A stretch of DNA of 7,127 nt from Burkholderiales bacterium (GCA_021205255.1 JAJPXW010000388.1:1-7127), one strand, 5' to 3'; positions 1-6,505 are shown, numbered from the stretch's first letter. Notes: a model not told the origin generated them from the sequence alone. Translations and numbers: made by a program.

Positions 1-16
1 CTGTATAGAGAGACAG

Positions 17-2950
17 ATGGGCCTTAAAACCACAGTTGATTCTGAAAAACTTGCTCAGGCTTATGCCGATGCAGTTAAAAAGATTTCTATTGAACTTGCC
101 GATCTTCCAGACGATCAAAAGACCGAGGACATTTGCAAGACAGCCGTCATGCTAAACGGACTGAACTTGAGATGGGTTCCTGAAGCATTTATGACGCCTG
201 AGATGTGCAAGCTTGCTATTTGCAGTATGGCACAAGCTATTCGAGACGTACCAGAAAATTTAAAGACCAAAGATCTTTGCAATTTGGCTTTAAACATAAA
301 CATTGACGTCTATCGCTTTGTCCCAGATGCATTTAAAACTCCCGAACTGTCAAAGAAAGCCGTAACAAAATTTGGAGGCTTTCTTGAATGGGTGCCCGAA
401 GAACAGAGAACGCCAGAAAACTGCTTAATCGCAGTTTCTAGCGACGGGTTTGCGTTGCAATTTGTGCCTGATTCTCTTAAAACCAGAGAATTATGCGAGG
501 TTGCTGTCCGAAATGAAGGTAGAGCACTTGAGCATGTTCCTAGTGAGCTAATAACGAAGGAGTTATGTAGAGTAGCTGTACAAAATACGGGCTGGGCTCT
601 GGAATATGTACCTCTTGAATATAAGAGCTCCACACTTTGTGAGCTCGCAGTACTAAAGGATCCGTATTCGCTGACATGGGTGCCTGAGGAGCTCAGGACA
701 AAAGAGCTCTGTTTATTAGCAGTGCTTTCTGATGGGCGCGCTCTCAAGTTTATCCCACGTGGACTTAAGACTCCACAACTTTGCAAACTTGCTCTTTTAT
801 CTGCGGGAATTGCTCTTTTCTATGTTCCAGAGGAACTCAAAACACCAGAACTTTGCCAATTGGCCATCGGCATAGGATCATCAGAAACTGGGAACGGCGA
901 AGCTTTGGAATTTGTACCGGATAGTCATAAAACAGCCAAACTTTGCTTGGAAGCTGTAAAAGATAGTCCTCAAGCAATTCAGTTTGTACCAGATAATCTG
1001 AAGACAAAGGAGATTTGCGAAATCGCTGTAGAAGCAGATGCGGATACTTTGCAGTATGTGCCAGATTCTCTTAAAACTAGAGAATTATGCAAACTTGCGC
1101 TTTCTACTGATCCATTGGCCCTTAAATTCATTCCTAAGTCAGTAATGACCAAGGAAATGTGGGAATTCTTGTCAGCTCAGGTTGAAAGTAAGGAGAACTC
1201 AGATTTGAGTAGATTTTCGGCAAAGGAACTAGTCGAGGAAATTAGAGGATTTGGCGATGATGTTCTTAAGTATTTTCCGAAGTTGTTGAAAAAAGAGAAC
1301 GTCTCTGTTAATTCCGCGCCTGTCGGGATATTTTCCAACTACTTGGAAGAAAAGAGGGAGGTAAGAGAGTCTTTCTTAGAGTATGTTGGAAATTATTCGA
1401 TGATCGCTCACATGCCAGAATCTTTCTTATCACCTGAAATTCTTCTAAAGACGACAAAGAAAAATCCGAAAGTTTTACGTTTTATCCCAAAGCCTCTCCT
1501 TACCAAAGAGCTTTGTGAAATAGCTGTAAAACAAGATGGTGAACTTCTCGAGAAAGTGCCATCTCATCTGCTCACGAAAGAACTCTGTGCTTTAGCAGTT
1601 GGCCAATACGGCGGTGCAATTGAGTTTGTTCCTGCTGATTTGAGAACACCTGAGCTTTGGAAGTTGGCTTTTCAAACAGATAAAGACACCATAAAAGAAA
1701 TGCCAGCTCATCTTATTACTTCTGAAATGTGCGAGGAAGTTATCGCTTCAGGAGAAGACAAGCTAGAACTTATTCCTGAAAACCTGAGAACTTCGAAAAT
1801 TTGCAGGATGGCAGTCGCAAAGTCGGGAAGTGAATTGGAATATGTTCCTGAGGAACTGAAGGATGCCGGGATTTGCGAATTGGCATTAACTGGCGAACAC
1901 AGCGGTGGATTTGAGTTCGTGCCGAAAGCTTTTAAGACACCAGAGCTTTGCAAAAGAGTTTTATTGCAAGACGGTTTAGAGCTTGAGCATGTACCTGATG
2001 AGATTGTGACAGAAGAGCTTTGCAAAATAGCTGTCAATAACAATGGAAGAGCTTTGAAATACCTACCAGAAGCTCTAAAGACAGTCGAAGTTTGCAAGAT
2101 AGCTGTCCATGACAGTGGAAAAGCTTTGCAGTATGTGCCAGAGGAGTTGAAGACTAAGGAATTGTGCAAGCTAGCCATAGAGAAAAATGGCCAGGCACTG
2201 CATTTTGTTCCCGAAAAGCTGAAAACTCAGGATATTTGTGAGACAGCTATGTACAACGATCCCGTAGTGCTAGCTGATGTACCAGAATCGTACAGAACAC
2301 CGGAACTAATCGCTCTAAGGATTGCTGATCCTTTCTCGGGAGGAACAGATAGGTTACGAGTAAGAAGTGGACACGAAATGCTCCTTAAACAAGCAGTCCA
2401 AGAAGCCCGAGAAGAGAAATTTCGCCAAGTTTTCAAACTAACGCCGGCGGAATTGAGGTGCGAAGGATTCTATGAAATTGCCTTGAAGTTCTGTGCAAGA
2501 GCTTTGCAATTTGTTCCGGAGGAATATCTTTCGGTTTTGCTCTGCAAAACGGCAGTAACGCACGATGGGTCAGCTTTGGAATTTGTGCCAGACAAACTCA
2601 AGACTCCAGAAGTCTGTAAAGAAGCAGTTCAACGCAGTGGCTTATCTTTGAAGTTTATACCTACTTCGCAAAAGACAGAGGAAATTTGCAAGTTGGCGGT
2701 TGAAAATGCTCCAACATCTTTGATGTTCGTACCTGAGGCACTTAAAACAGCTGAACTGTGCAAACTAGCCGTGGGAAAAAATGGATTTGCTTTGCAATAC
2801 GTACCTAAGACAATGTTGACAGAAGAACTTTGCAAAGTTGCCCTCCAGTCAGCACCTTTTGCTATTGCTGTGATTCCAACTCGATTCAAGACTCATGATA
2901 TCTGCAGGTTCGTATTAGGAAAAATTGGAACTTTGAGCACAACAAAGTAA
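17..2950 (+). CDS. Large 24-residue-repeat protein (DUF4116-like solenoid)
   Basis: Seen: up to 977 residues with no signal peptide or membrane segment, built from a 24-residue motif close to T-P-E-L-C-K-L-A-V, then x-x-x-G-x-A-L-x-F-V-P-E-x-L-K. I count 32 well-formed units: residues 36-377 (14), 472-760 (12) and 814-958 (6). The proline of V/I-P is kept in all 32, and the cysteine in 28. Residues 378-471 and 761-813 are degenerate. Residues 1-35 look like a worn first unit, and the C-terminus is a partial unit. Known: such short helical repeats resemble DUF4116, a family without an assigned function. Inferred: each unit is a helical hairpin stacking into a solenoid that binds a partner; many free cysteines suggest a reducing cytoplasm, or delivery into a host cell. 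Start: ATG at 17 follows a weak purine-rich AGAGAGA (7-13). The frame stays open to the window edge, so an earlier start is possible, but the few upstream codons do not resemble a repeat unit. The gene ends just before a strong terminator. Confidence 0.85.
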   Translation: MGLKTTVDSEKLAQAYADAVKKISIELADLPDDQKTEDICKTAVMLNGLNLRWVPEAFMTPEMCKLAICSMAQAIRDVPENLKTKDLCNLALNINIDVYRFVPDAFKTPELSKKAVTKFGGFLEWVPEEQRTPENCLIAVSSDGFALQFVPDSLKTRELCEVAVRNEGRALEHVPSELITKELCRVAVQNTGWALEYVPLEYKSSTLCELAVLKDPYSLTWVPEELRTKELCLLAVLSDGRALKFIPRGLKTPQLCKLALLSAGIALFYVPEELKTPELCQLAIGIGSSETGNGEALEFVPDSHKTAKLCLEAVKDSPQAIQFVPDNLKTKEICEIAVEADADTLQYVPDSLKTRELCKLALSTDPLALKFIPKSVMTKEMWEFLSAQVESKENSDLSRFSAKELVEEIRGFGDDVLKYFPKLLKKENVSVNSAPVGIFSNYLEEKREVRESFLEYVGNYSMIAHMPESFLSPEILLKTTKKNPKVLRFIPKPLLTKELCEIAVKQDGELLEKVPSHLLTKELCALAVGQYGGAIEFVPADLRTPELWKLAFQTDKDTIKEMPAHLITSEMCEEVIASGEDKLELIPENLRTSKICRMAVAKSGSELEYVPEELKDAGICELALTGEHSGGFEFVPKAFKTPELCKRVLLQDGLELEHVPDEIVTEELCKIAVNNNGRALKYLPEALKTVEVCKIAVHDSGKALQYVPEELKTKELCKLAIEKNGQALHFVPEKLKTQDICETAMYNDPVVLADVPESYRTPELIALRIADPFSGGTDRLRVRSGHEMLLKQAVQEAREEKFRQVFKLTPAELRCEGFYEIALKFCARALQFVPEEYLSVLLCKTAVTHDGSALEFVPDKLKTPEVCKEAVQRSGLSLKFIPTSQKTEEICKLAVENAPTSLMFVPEALKTAELCKLAVGKNGFALQYVPKTMLTEELCKVALQSAPFAIAVIPTRFKTHDICRFVLGKIGTLSTTK
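122..1147 (+). repeat. Repeat block 1: 14 tandem 24-residue units
   Basis: Residues 36-377 of the large repeat protein. All units are 24 residues except the eleventh, which is 30 because six residues (around G-S-S-E-T-G) are inserted between its two predicted helices. Thirteen of the 14 units carry the cysteine at position 5; the fourth has serine. At DNA level most units have diverged, so this is an old protein repeat rather than a simple DNA tandem repeat. The exception is a near-identical 27-nt pair at 470-496 and 1064-1090. Confidence 0.85.
1430..2296 (+). repeat. Repeat block 2: 12 tandem 24-residue units
   Basis: Residues 472-760 of the large repeat protein. There are twelve units, all 24 residues except the seventh (25). 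Ten have the position-5 cysteine; the first has leucine and the fourth tryptophan. The preceding 94 residues (378-471) keep only faint traces of the motif, such as a K-Y-F-P and an H-M-P-E-S-F-L end, and are richer in charged residues. This suggests decayed units or a structural break in the solenoid. Confidence 0.8.
2456..2890 (+). repeat. Repeat block 3: 6 tandem units plus a partial C-terminal unit
   Basis: Residues 814-958 of the large repeat protein. The first unit is 25 residues with phenylalanine in place of the cysteine; the next five are regular and all have cysteine. Residues 959-977 start another unit (T-H-D-I-C) that stops before its second helix, forming a natural C-terminal cap. 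The 53 residues before this block (761-813) form a degenerate, charged linker that still begins with T-P-E-L. Confidence 0.8.
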
Positions 2951-2996
2951 CTGTGACTAAGAGCCAAGTCACATTGACTTAACAACTCGATTTTAG

Positions 2997-3024
2997 GAAA
3001 GGGCTTGTTCAAGCCCTTTCTCTT
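2997..3024 (+). terminator. Intrinsic terminator of the repeat-protein gene
   Basis: A perfect 10-bp stem, GAAAGGGCTT (2997-3006) with AAGCCCTTTC (3011-3020), closes a four-base loop GTTC. A T-rich tail (TCTTTATCTTTT) follows. It lies 46 bases after the stop codon at 2948-2950, which fits rho-independent termination and separates this gene from the peptidase gene downstream. Confidence 0.85.
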
Positions 3025-3201
3025 TATCTTTTGTCTCTGCCTTTATCACTTCAAATGCGCCCTTCGGCTACCCAGGCACTTTTGCGTAGTTACCGCTCAA
3101 GCAGGAACTGCAAAAACAGATCAGTACTTTTGTTAGAGCTTGGGGTGATATCTCTTTTCCAATTTAGAATTGGTCCACTCAGCTAAGGGGAGGAGCAATA
3201 A
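3025..3201 (+). promoter_or_regulatory. Promoter/leader region of the M20 peptidase gene
   Basis: No gene is seen here. A candidate -10 element TAGAAT lies at 3165-3170 (5 of 6 consensus bases). The best -35 is a poor TTGGGG at 3140-3145 with a long 19-base spacer, so either the promoter is weak or an activator may help. The implied transcript would start near 3177 and have a short leader. A very strong Shine-Dalgarno, GGGGAGGAG (3187-3195), sits six bases before the ATG and fixes the start codon. The 3025-3130 part shows nothing I can identify. Confidence 0.4.
3159..3173. promoter_or_regulatory. Palindrome overlapping the candidate -10 (possible operator)
   Basis: CCAATT (3159-3164), centre TAG, AATTGG (3168-3173) is a perfect 6-bp inverted repeat with an odd three-base centre. 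It covers the candidate -10 TAGAAT. Its placement is what one expects of a repressor site for the peptidase gene. It could also be a chance AT-rich palindrome or a weak RNA hairpin. The cognate regulator is not in the window. Confidence 0.3.
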
Positions 3202-4470
3202 ATGACAAACCAAGGTCACCCAGTCGTTAATGAAGAAGTAGACCAGACCATTCAAACACTTTTAGATTCTTCCAAGGTAAAGAAAGCCCTAGCTCAAGCC
3301 GAAAAAGAACAGCCTGAACGAATAGATCAACAAGTGGTTTTAGCTGAGACGGAAGCTCCCTCTTTGCAAGAAGAAAAACGGCGACATGTCTTTATCAACT
3401 ATCTCAAAGAAGCTGGTCTAAAAGATGTCTCCATAGATGCCAAAGGGAATGTTATTAGTAGATATAAAGGCTCGGGCGGACCAGTTTTAGTAATAGCAGC
3501 GCACCTTGATACTGTTTTTCCTGCGGGAACTGATTTAAAAGTTACTAAAGAAGGTCCGGTCTATCATGGTCCTGGAATTTGCGATGATGCGGCCGGTCTT
3601 GCTTCTTTGCTTCAGGTTGTTCGTTGCATTACAGAGCAAGATATAAAGACAGTTGGAGACATTGTTTTTGTAGGAACAGTTTGTGAGGAAACTTATGGCG
3701 GCCTACAAGGAAGTAAGGCTTTGTGGAACGATCCAAATGACTACGATGGAATGATTGCTATTGATTCTGCCTCTCCTACTAGACTGTTAAGAGGCGGAGT
3801 AGGTCGCACCCAATGGCGCATAACCTTTAAAGGTCCGGGAGGCCACGGTTTAGCGAAGTTTGGCAAAGTAGGCTCAGCCATTCATGGAATTGGACGCCTT
3901 ATTCGCAATATAGACGAGACTCAAGTTCCTGACGATCCAAAAAGCACTTTTAATATCGGAACCATCCAAGGAGGCAAAAGCGTCAATGCCATTGCTCAAG
4001 AAGCTGAAATCGGACTGGAAATTCGTAGTTACGACCAACAGGAACTAGAAAAGCTAACTGAAAAGATGCTTTCCTTAGTCGATAAAGCCATTGATGAAGA
4101 AACGGAACGGTGGAATCTTGAAGACAAAGGGAAACTCACTGCAACTGTTGAACAAATTGGAGATATTCCAGCTGGTACGATTCCTGATGACAGCCCAGTC
4201 TTACAAGCTGCCTATGCTTCTATGCAAAAGCTAGGCATCCCTCTGAAGCAATACAGCCAGGCCACCACCGATAGTGCTATCCCAGTAGCTCAAGGCATTC
4301 CTGCCACTACTCTCGGAGCCGGAGGAGAAGCCGACTTTGGCCATTCTTTAAATGAGGTTTGGGATTCAAAAGAGGCTTTCTTAGGTCCTCAACTTACTCT
4401 CCTCACAACTTTGTCTCTCGTTGGAGTAGAAGGTTTAACTAAGCCACTTCTTCCTAAGTTAGATCATTAA
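3202..4470 (+). CDS. M20-family metallopeptidase (peptidase T-like)
   Basis: Seen: 422 residues, no signal peptide, so cytoplasmic. The M20 ligand set is complete: H101-x-D103 (A-H-L-D-T), bridging D128 in G-I-C-D-D, E162 (general base) and E163 in C-E-E, D188 in A-I-D-S, and H381 in F-G-H-S near the end. H215 in G-G-H-G lies in the inserted dimerisation domain (about residues 200-310), where this histidine completes the active site across a dimer in related enzymes. Known: M20 members are di-zinc enzymes hydrolysing small peptides, N-acyl amino acids or similar amides; the order and spacing best match peptidase T-like aminotripeptidases. Inferred: peptide turnover; the exact substrate cannot be read from sequence. 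The K usually two residues after the bridging D is alanine here. The first roughly 55 residues form a charged helical extension. Start choice: ATG with GGGGAGGAG six bases upstream. The gene appears monocistronic, with a terminator before it and 537 bases after it. Confidence 0.92.
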   Translation: MTNQGHPVVNEEVDQTIQTLLDSSKVKKALAQAEKEQPERIDQQVVLAETEAPSLQEEKRRHVFINYLKEAGLKDVSIDAKGNVISRYKGSGGPVLVIAAHLDTVFPAGTDLKVTKEGPVYHGPGICDDAAGLASLLQVVRCITEQDIKTVGDIVFVGTVCEETYGGLQGSKALWNDPNDYDGMIAIDSASPTRLLRGGVGRTQWRITFKGPGGHGLAKFGKVGSAIHGIGRLIRNIDETQVPDDPKSTFNIGTIQGGKSVNAIAQEAEIGLEIRSYDQQELEKLTEKMLSLVDKAIDEETERWNLEDKGKLTATVEQIGDIPAGTIPDDSPVLQAAYASMQKLGIPLKQYSQATTDSAIPVAQGIPATTLGAGGEADFGHSLNEVWDSKEAFLGPQLTLLTTLSLVGVEGLTKPLLPKLDH

Positions 4471-4553
4471 AAGGTACGCAAAGTTTGGAATTTGGCTTGT
4501 AGAAACAAAGATTACGATTCAACATCGATCCTATTTCTAGCAATGGGCTTTCT

Positions 4554-4575
4554 GAGAAGTCTTTACAGACTCCTC
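4554..4575 (+). terminator. Weak hairpin after the peptidase gene
   Basis: GAG-A-AGTCT (4554-4562) pairs with AGACT-C-CTC (4567-4575) around a TTAC loop: eight base pairs with one A/C mismatch. What follows is only mildly T-rich (TTCAATTGACCATTTT), so efficient termination is uncertain. It is the best candidate terminator in the 100 bases after the peptidase stop. Confidence 0.25.
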
Positions 4576-4671
4576 TTCAATTGACCATTTTGGTAACTGG
4601 CTAAATCTTTTAGTTCTCTATTTTGTATAGAGCAAATTACTTGGCTTATTTCTCATTGGCTGGGGTAATAC

Positions 4672-4770
4672 TTGCTATTAAAGCCCATAGATATTGTATA
4701 AAACACTTTTGAGGGGAGATTGCGACTCTTTAAAAGATTTCTTTGATTTGAAACAAAACACCCCTCTTTT
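4672..4770 (+). ncRNA. Candidate small RNA (about 4711-4770) with its own promoter
   Basis: TTGCTA (4672-4677) and TATAAA (4697-4702), with a 19-base spacer, form a plausible though not ideal promoter. It would start transcription near G4711. The predicted transcript begins GAGGGG (4711-4716) and ends CCCCTC (4761-4766) followed by TTTT, so its two ends pair and the 3' end looks like a terminator. The interior is A/T-rich, with only a small TCTT/AAGA hairpin. It matches no RNA family I recognise. The 6-bp stem with a 44-base loop is weak, so this is a hypothesis from positional agreement only. Confidence 0.25.
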
Positions 4771-4849
4771 ACACTTAAATCTTCAAAACGGTAGTGTCCC
4801 ATTTTGTTTCCATTGAAATTATTGGGCTTTTCGTCACTTTAATATTTAA

Positions 4850-4863
4850 CATGTAGTTACATG
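4850..4863. promoter_or_regulatory. Perfect palindrome CATGTA-GT-TACATG (possible operator)
   Basis: Two 6-bp half-sites, CATGTA (4850-4855) and TACATG (4858-4863), flank a GT centre about 145 bases upstream of the start at 5008. The spacing suits a dimeric repressor or activator. I cannot assign it to a known regulator, and no regulator gene is in the window. A chance palindrome in AT-rich DNA remains possible. Confidence 0.25.
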
Positions 4864-4978
4864 ATTAATGAAAACTTAAGAATTTCAACTGACGAGCAGC
4901 CTATTAAAAGAGCTTGTGCAAATTAGCCCTGCTACAGCCAATTGCTACAAGGAAGAACAAAAACCAAGGAGCGTTGCG

Positions 4979-5008
4979 TTGACTCTTAATCTGGAAAAGG
5001 AAATCTAA
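4979..5008 (+). promoter_or_regulatory. Possible leader mini-ORF overlapping the next start codon
   Basis: A TTG start (4979-4981) follows a good Shine-Dalgarno AAGGAG (4966-4971) at seven bases. It would encode nine residues (M-T-L-N-L-E-K-E-I) and stop at TAA 5006-5008, sharing one base with the ATG at 5008 (TAATG). Such an arrangement could couple translation of the secreted protein. The gene also has its own Shine-Dalgarno AAGGA (4997-5001), so coupling is not required. The same frame is open back to 4880, where a GTG at 4916 could give a 31-residue product. Confidence 0.2.
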
Positions 5009-5658
5009 TGGCCCACATTAAAAGTCTCATACCAAAGGCACTGGTATCTGCCGTTGCCCTAGCGGCTTGCATTGCGCTACCGACACAAGTAATTTCAGAA
5101 GAATCGTTTATTTTTACTAAAGCTCGTCCAAAAGTCCAAGAGCCTATTAGCTACATCCTTGATCAAGTAACGTTGGGTAAGACAACACTTGGTCAGTTTG
5201 TTGATTCAATGGAACATAAAGGCTGCTATCTTGTAAGAGATGAAATGTTTTCGGCAACCGTAGATTCCAGTTGCTTGAAACTTCCTGGCAATCCAAAAAT
5301 TCATGCCTATGGCTGTCCGTTCAGTGGAAACTTTTTGGAAGCGATTGCAATAGAGTTTACTGAGATAGGGACAAATAAGGTTTACAACGAGTACTTAAAG
5401 GATCTGACTAAAAAGTACGGAGCTGGAAGCCTCAGCAATCATAAGCTCTTAGGTGCTGATCAAGAACTTAGATGGATGAAAGGTAAAACGCTCATTAGCC
5501 TCCTACAAAAGAAAGGCGATGGACAAAGTGACGGAACTTTGCTCTACATGACACCTTCCATGTTCAAGATGCTTCTTGCACAAACGATTGCTGAACTTAG
5601 AGAACAGCAGGAAGAAGAAGAGCCAACAATCTATAAGCCACCACTTCAAACCATTTAA
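5008..5658 (+). CDS. Secreted protein of unknown function, KTTL/GNPKI family (paralogue A)
   Basis: I do not recognise the family. Seen: 216 residues with a signal sequence: K5 and K10, then a hydrophobic run at 11-25. Two cleavage readings compete: signal peptidase I after V-I-S30, or a lipobox L18-A-A-C21 giving a lipoprotein. The mature part has L-G-K-T-T-L at 56-61, cysteines C73 and C89 sixteen apart, then L-P-G-N-P-K-I (92-98), an extra C103, and a second half with Y-N-E-Y-L, Y-G, W156 and I-S-L. The C-terminus is glutamate-rich (201-205). Two paralogues on the opposite strand share this layout. Inferred: an envelope or periplasmic protein with one conserved disulfide. The general look (a short L-G-K-T motif, later a W strand) faintly recalls BamE/SmpA-like small envelope domains, but that is only a resemblance. 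Start: ATG with AAGGA (4997-5001) six bases upstream, overlapping the stop of a possible leader ORF. Confidence 0.8.
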   Translation: MAHIKSLIPKALVSAVALAACIALPTQVISEESFIFTKARPKVQEPISYILDQVTLGKTTLGQFVDSMEHKGCYLVRDEMFSATVDSSCLKLPGNPKIHAYGCPFSGNFLEAIAIEFTEIGTNKVYNEYLKDLTKKYGAGSLSNHKLLGADQELRWMKGKTLISLLQKKGDGQSDGTLLYMTPSMFKMLLAQTIAELREQQEEEEPTIYKPPLQTI

Positions 5659-5674
5659 CCATTCAACCCAAACC

Positions 5675-5716
5675 CAATAGAAGCCATAAGCGAAATTTCA
5701 ATCATGGCTTCTATTG
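5675..5716. terminator. Long hairpin between convergent genes (possible bidirectional terminator)
   Basis: CAATAGAAGCCAT (5675-5687) pairs perfectly with ATGGCTTCTATTG (5704-5716): 13 bp around a 16-base loop that itself contains GAAATTTC. It begins 17 bases after the stop of the + gene. The + strand continues TTATATAAA and the - strand GGGTTTGGGTTG, so neither side has a strong T-run. The position between converging genes supports a terminator role; efficiency in either direction is uncertain. Confidence 0.55.
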
Positions 5717-5872
5717 TTATATAAATGTGAGACCGCCACCTACGGTAACTTAAGCAATTCATCGAATCCGGCTCGGCTGCCAAAACCTATAGTAACTTAA
5801 TGCACGGAAAAGCAAGATAAATAGCTTTTGCAAACATTTTCAGATCAGCCTTAGGTCTCGACCCTCCTGCTG
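5717..5872. other. Spacer between the convergent paralogue genes
   Basis: No gene is seen. It contains a 9-base direct repeat GTAACTTAA (5745-5753 and 5792-5800) and a small inverted repeat AAAAGC/GCTTTT (5808-5813/5824-5829). The latter could act as a weak terminator for the - strand genes, but it lacks a T-run beyond the stem itself. Confidence 0.4.
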
Positions 5873-6505
5873 TCAAAGCAATTCGAGGTTACGTTGTGTG
5901 TTCTTTTTCTGGGCTAACAGAATCTCTTCGATTTTCTTTTTTCTGTCCTTTGACACGTAGGTTATCCAGGTATATCCGCTTAAGCGCCTGAGTTCCACGT
6001 CCAAATGGTTCTTCTTCCAGACAGCAACACTTCCAGAAGCCCCGTCATATCCTTCGAGACTTGATGGCTTACCCCAAGTATTGCTAAGACTAGATAGATA
6101 CTCTTTCCATGCGGGATAGTATCGCGTGACAAGATCTAAAGATTCAATAGTTAAGTTAGCCCATTCCGTTGGTAGCTTCTTTACTGAATCAAGTGACTCC
6201 CAAGGACTTCTTTCTCCAACTTCCTTAACTGAAGTTATGGCTCGAATTTTAGGGTTGCCTGGCAATTGCATGCAACCTTCGACAACTAGTGCAACTCCTT
6301 TATGGAAAGTAATAGTGCAACCCTGCGCCTCTAGCTTCTCTACAAATTCTCCTAGCGTAGTTTTGTTGAGTTCAACAAATCCTAGAAGTGGTTTGATTTC
6401 TGGAGATGGCACAGGAGTTGTCTTGGCTGCTTGCAATTCAGTCGCTACCAGGATTGGAACAGAAATTAAACCAATTTTTAAAATCTGCGCAAATGTCGAG
6501 ATCAT
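5873..6505 (-). CDS. Secreted protein of unknown function, KTTL/GNPKI family (paralogue B)
   Basis: I do not recognise the family. Seen: 210 residues with a signal peptide (K10, hydrophobic 11-21, likely cut after L-Q-A26). The mature part has a proline-rich start, N-K-T-T-L-G-E-F (47-54), C63 and C78 fifteen apart, L-P-G-N-P-K-I (81-87), W-K-E-Y-L-S-S-L (133-140), W-G-K-P-S (144-148) and V-W-K-K (162-165). It ends in a basic, lysine-rich helix. Compared with paralogues A and C it has about 20 more residues between G-N-P-K-I and the Y-L segment, and it lacks a third cysteine after the G-N-P-K-I motif. Context: it is the second gene of a two-gene unit. Its ATG (6505-6503) overlaps the upstream stop as ATGA, and no Shine-Dalgarno is visible before it, so translation probably depends on coupling. 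Inferred: periplasmic or envelope protein with one disulfide. Nothing indicates an enzyme. Confidence 0.8.
   Translation of the reverse strand: MISTFAQILKIGLISVPILVATELQAAKTTPVPSPEIKPLLGFVELNKTTLGEFVEKLEAQGCTITFHKGVALVVEGCMQLPGNPKIRAITSVKEVGERSPWESLDSVKKLPTEWANLTIESLDLVTRYYPAWKEYLSSLSNTWGKPSSLEGYDGASGSVAVWKKNHLDVELRRLSGYTWITYVSKDRKKKIEEILLAQKKNTQRNLELL
6502..6505 (-). other. ATGA stop-start overlap coupling paralogues C and B
   Basis: On the - strand the stop TGA (6504-6502) of paralogue C overlaps the ATG (6505-6503) of paralogue B by the classic four-base ATGA. The 30 bases before this ATG contain no AGGAG-like site. This supports co-transcription and translation by re-initiation, and implies tied output of the two paralogues. 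Confidence 0.7.

Larger units (their letters stand above)
4471..5007. other. Long intergenic region without a clear gene
   Basis: This is 537 bases of very AT-rich sequence. It contains, in order, a weak hairpin (4554-4575), a candidate small RNA (4711-4770), a perfect palindrome (4850-4863) and a possible leader mini-ORF (4979-5008). No ORF of normal gene length with a ribosome-binding site is present on either strand. I could not settle on a convincing promoter for the gene starting at 5008. Confidence 0.6.

Noticed and set aside
310..786. Open frame of 158 codons on the minus strand, antisense to the repeat protein (similar ones at 115-303, 1708-2178, 2227-2436 and 2629-2889)
   Set aside because: They recur with the 24-residue period and show serine/threonine-rich S-S-G-T patterns, which are simply the complement of the repeated V-P-E and L-K-T codons. 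They lack ribosome-binding sites.
3583..3594. Loss of the usual lysine two residues after the bridging aspartate in the M20 enzyme, as a sign of inactivity
   Set aside because: All metal ligands and the general base are intact, and that lysine is not universal in the family, so an active enzyme is the better reading.
2..4632. Shared 9-mer TGTATAGAG at 2-10 and 4624-4632
   Set aside because: The flanks do not match, and the first copy is too close to the start at 17 to serve as its promoter.
4798..4826. Nested inverted repeat (CCCA/TGGG outside TTTC/GAAA) with CTTTT after it
   Set aside because: Only two 4-bp stems separated by internal loops; too weak to call a terminator or RNA element.
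4861..4926. 21-residue ORF starting at the ATG inside the palindrome
   Set aside because: No Shine-Dalgarno precedes it, and the short AT-rich frame is expected by chance.
5745..5800. 9-base direct repeat GTAACTTAA, two copies 47 bases apart
   Set aside because: Only two short copies in AT-rich spacer, with no extended similarity or array structure.
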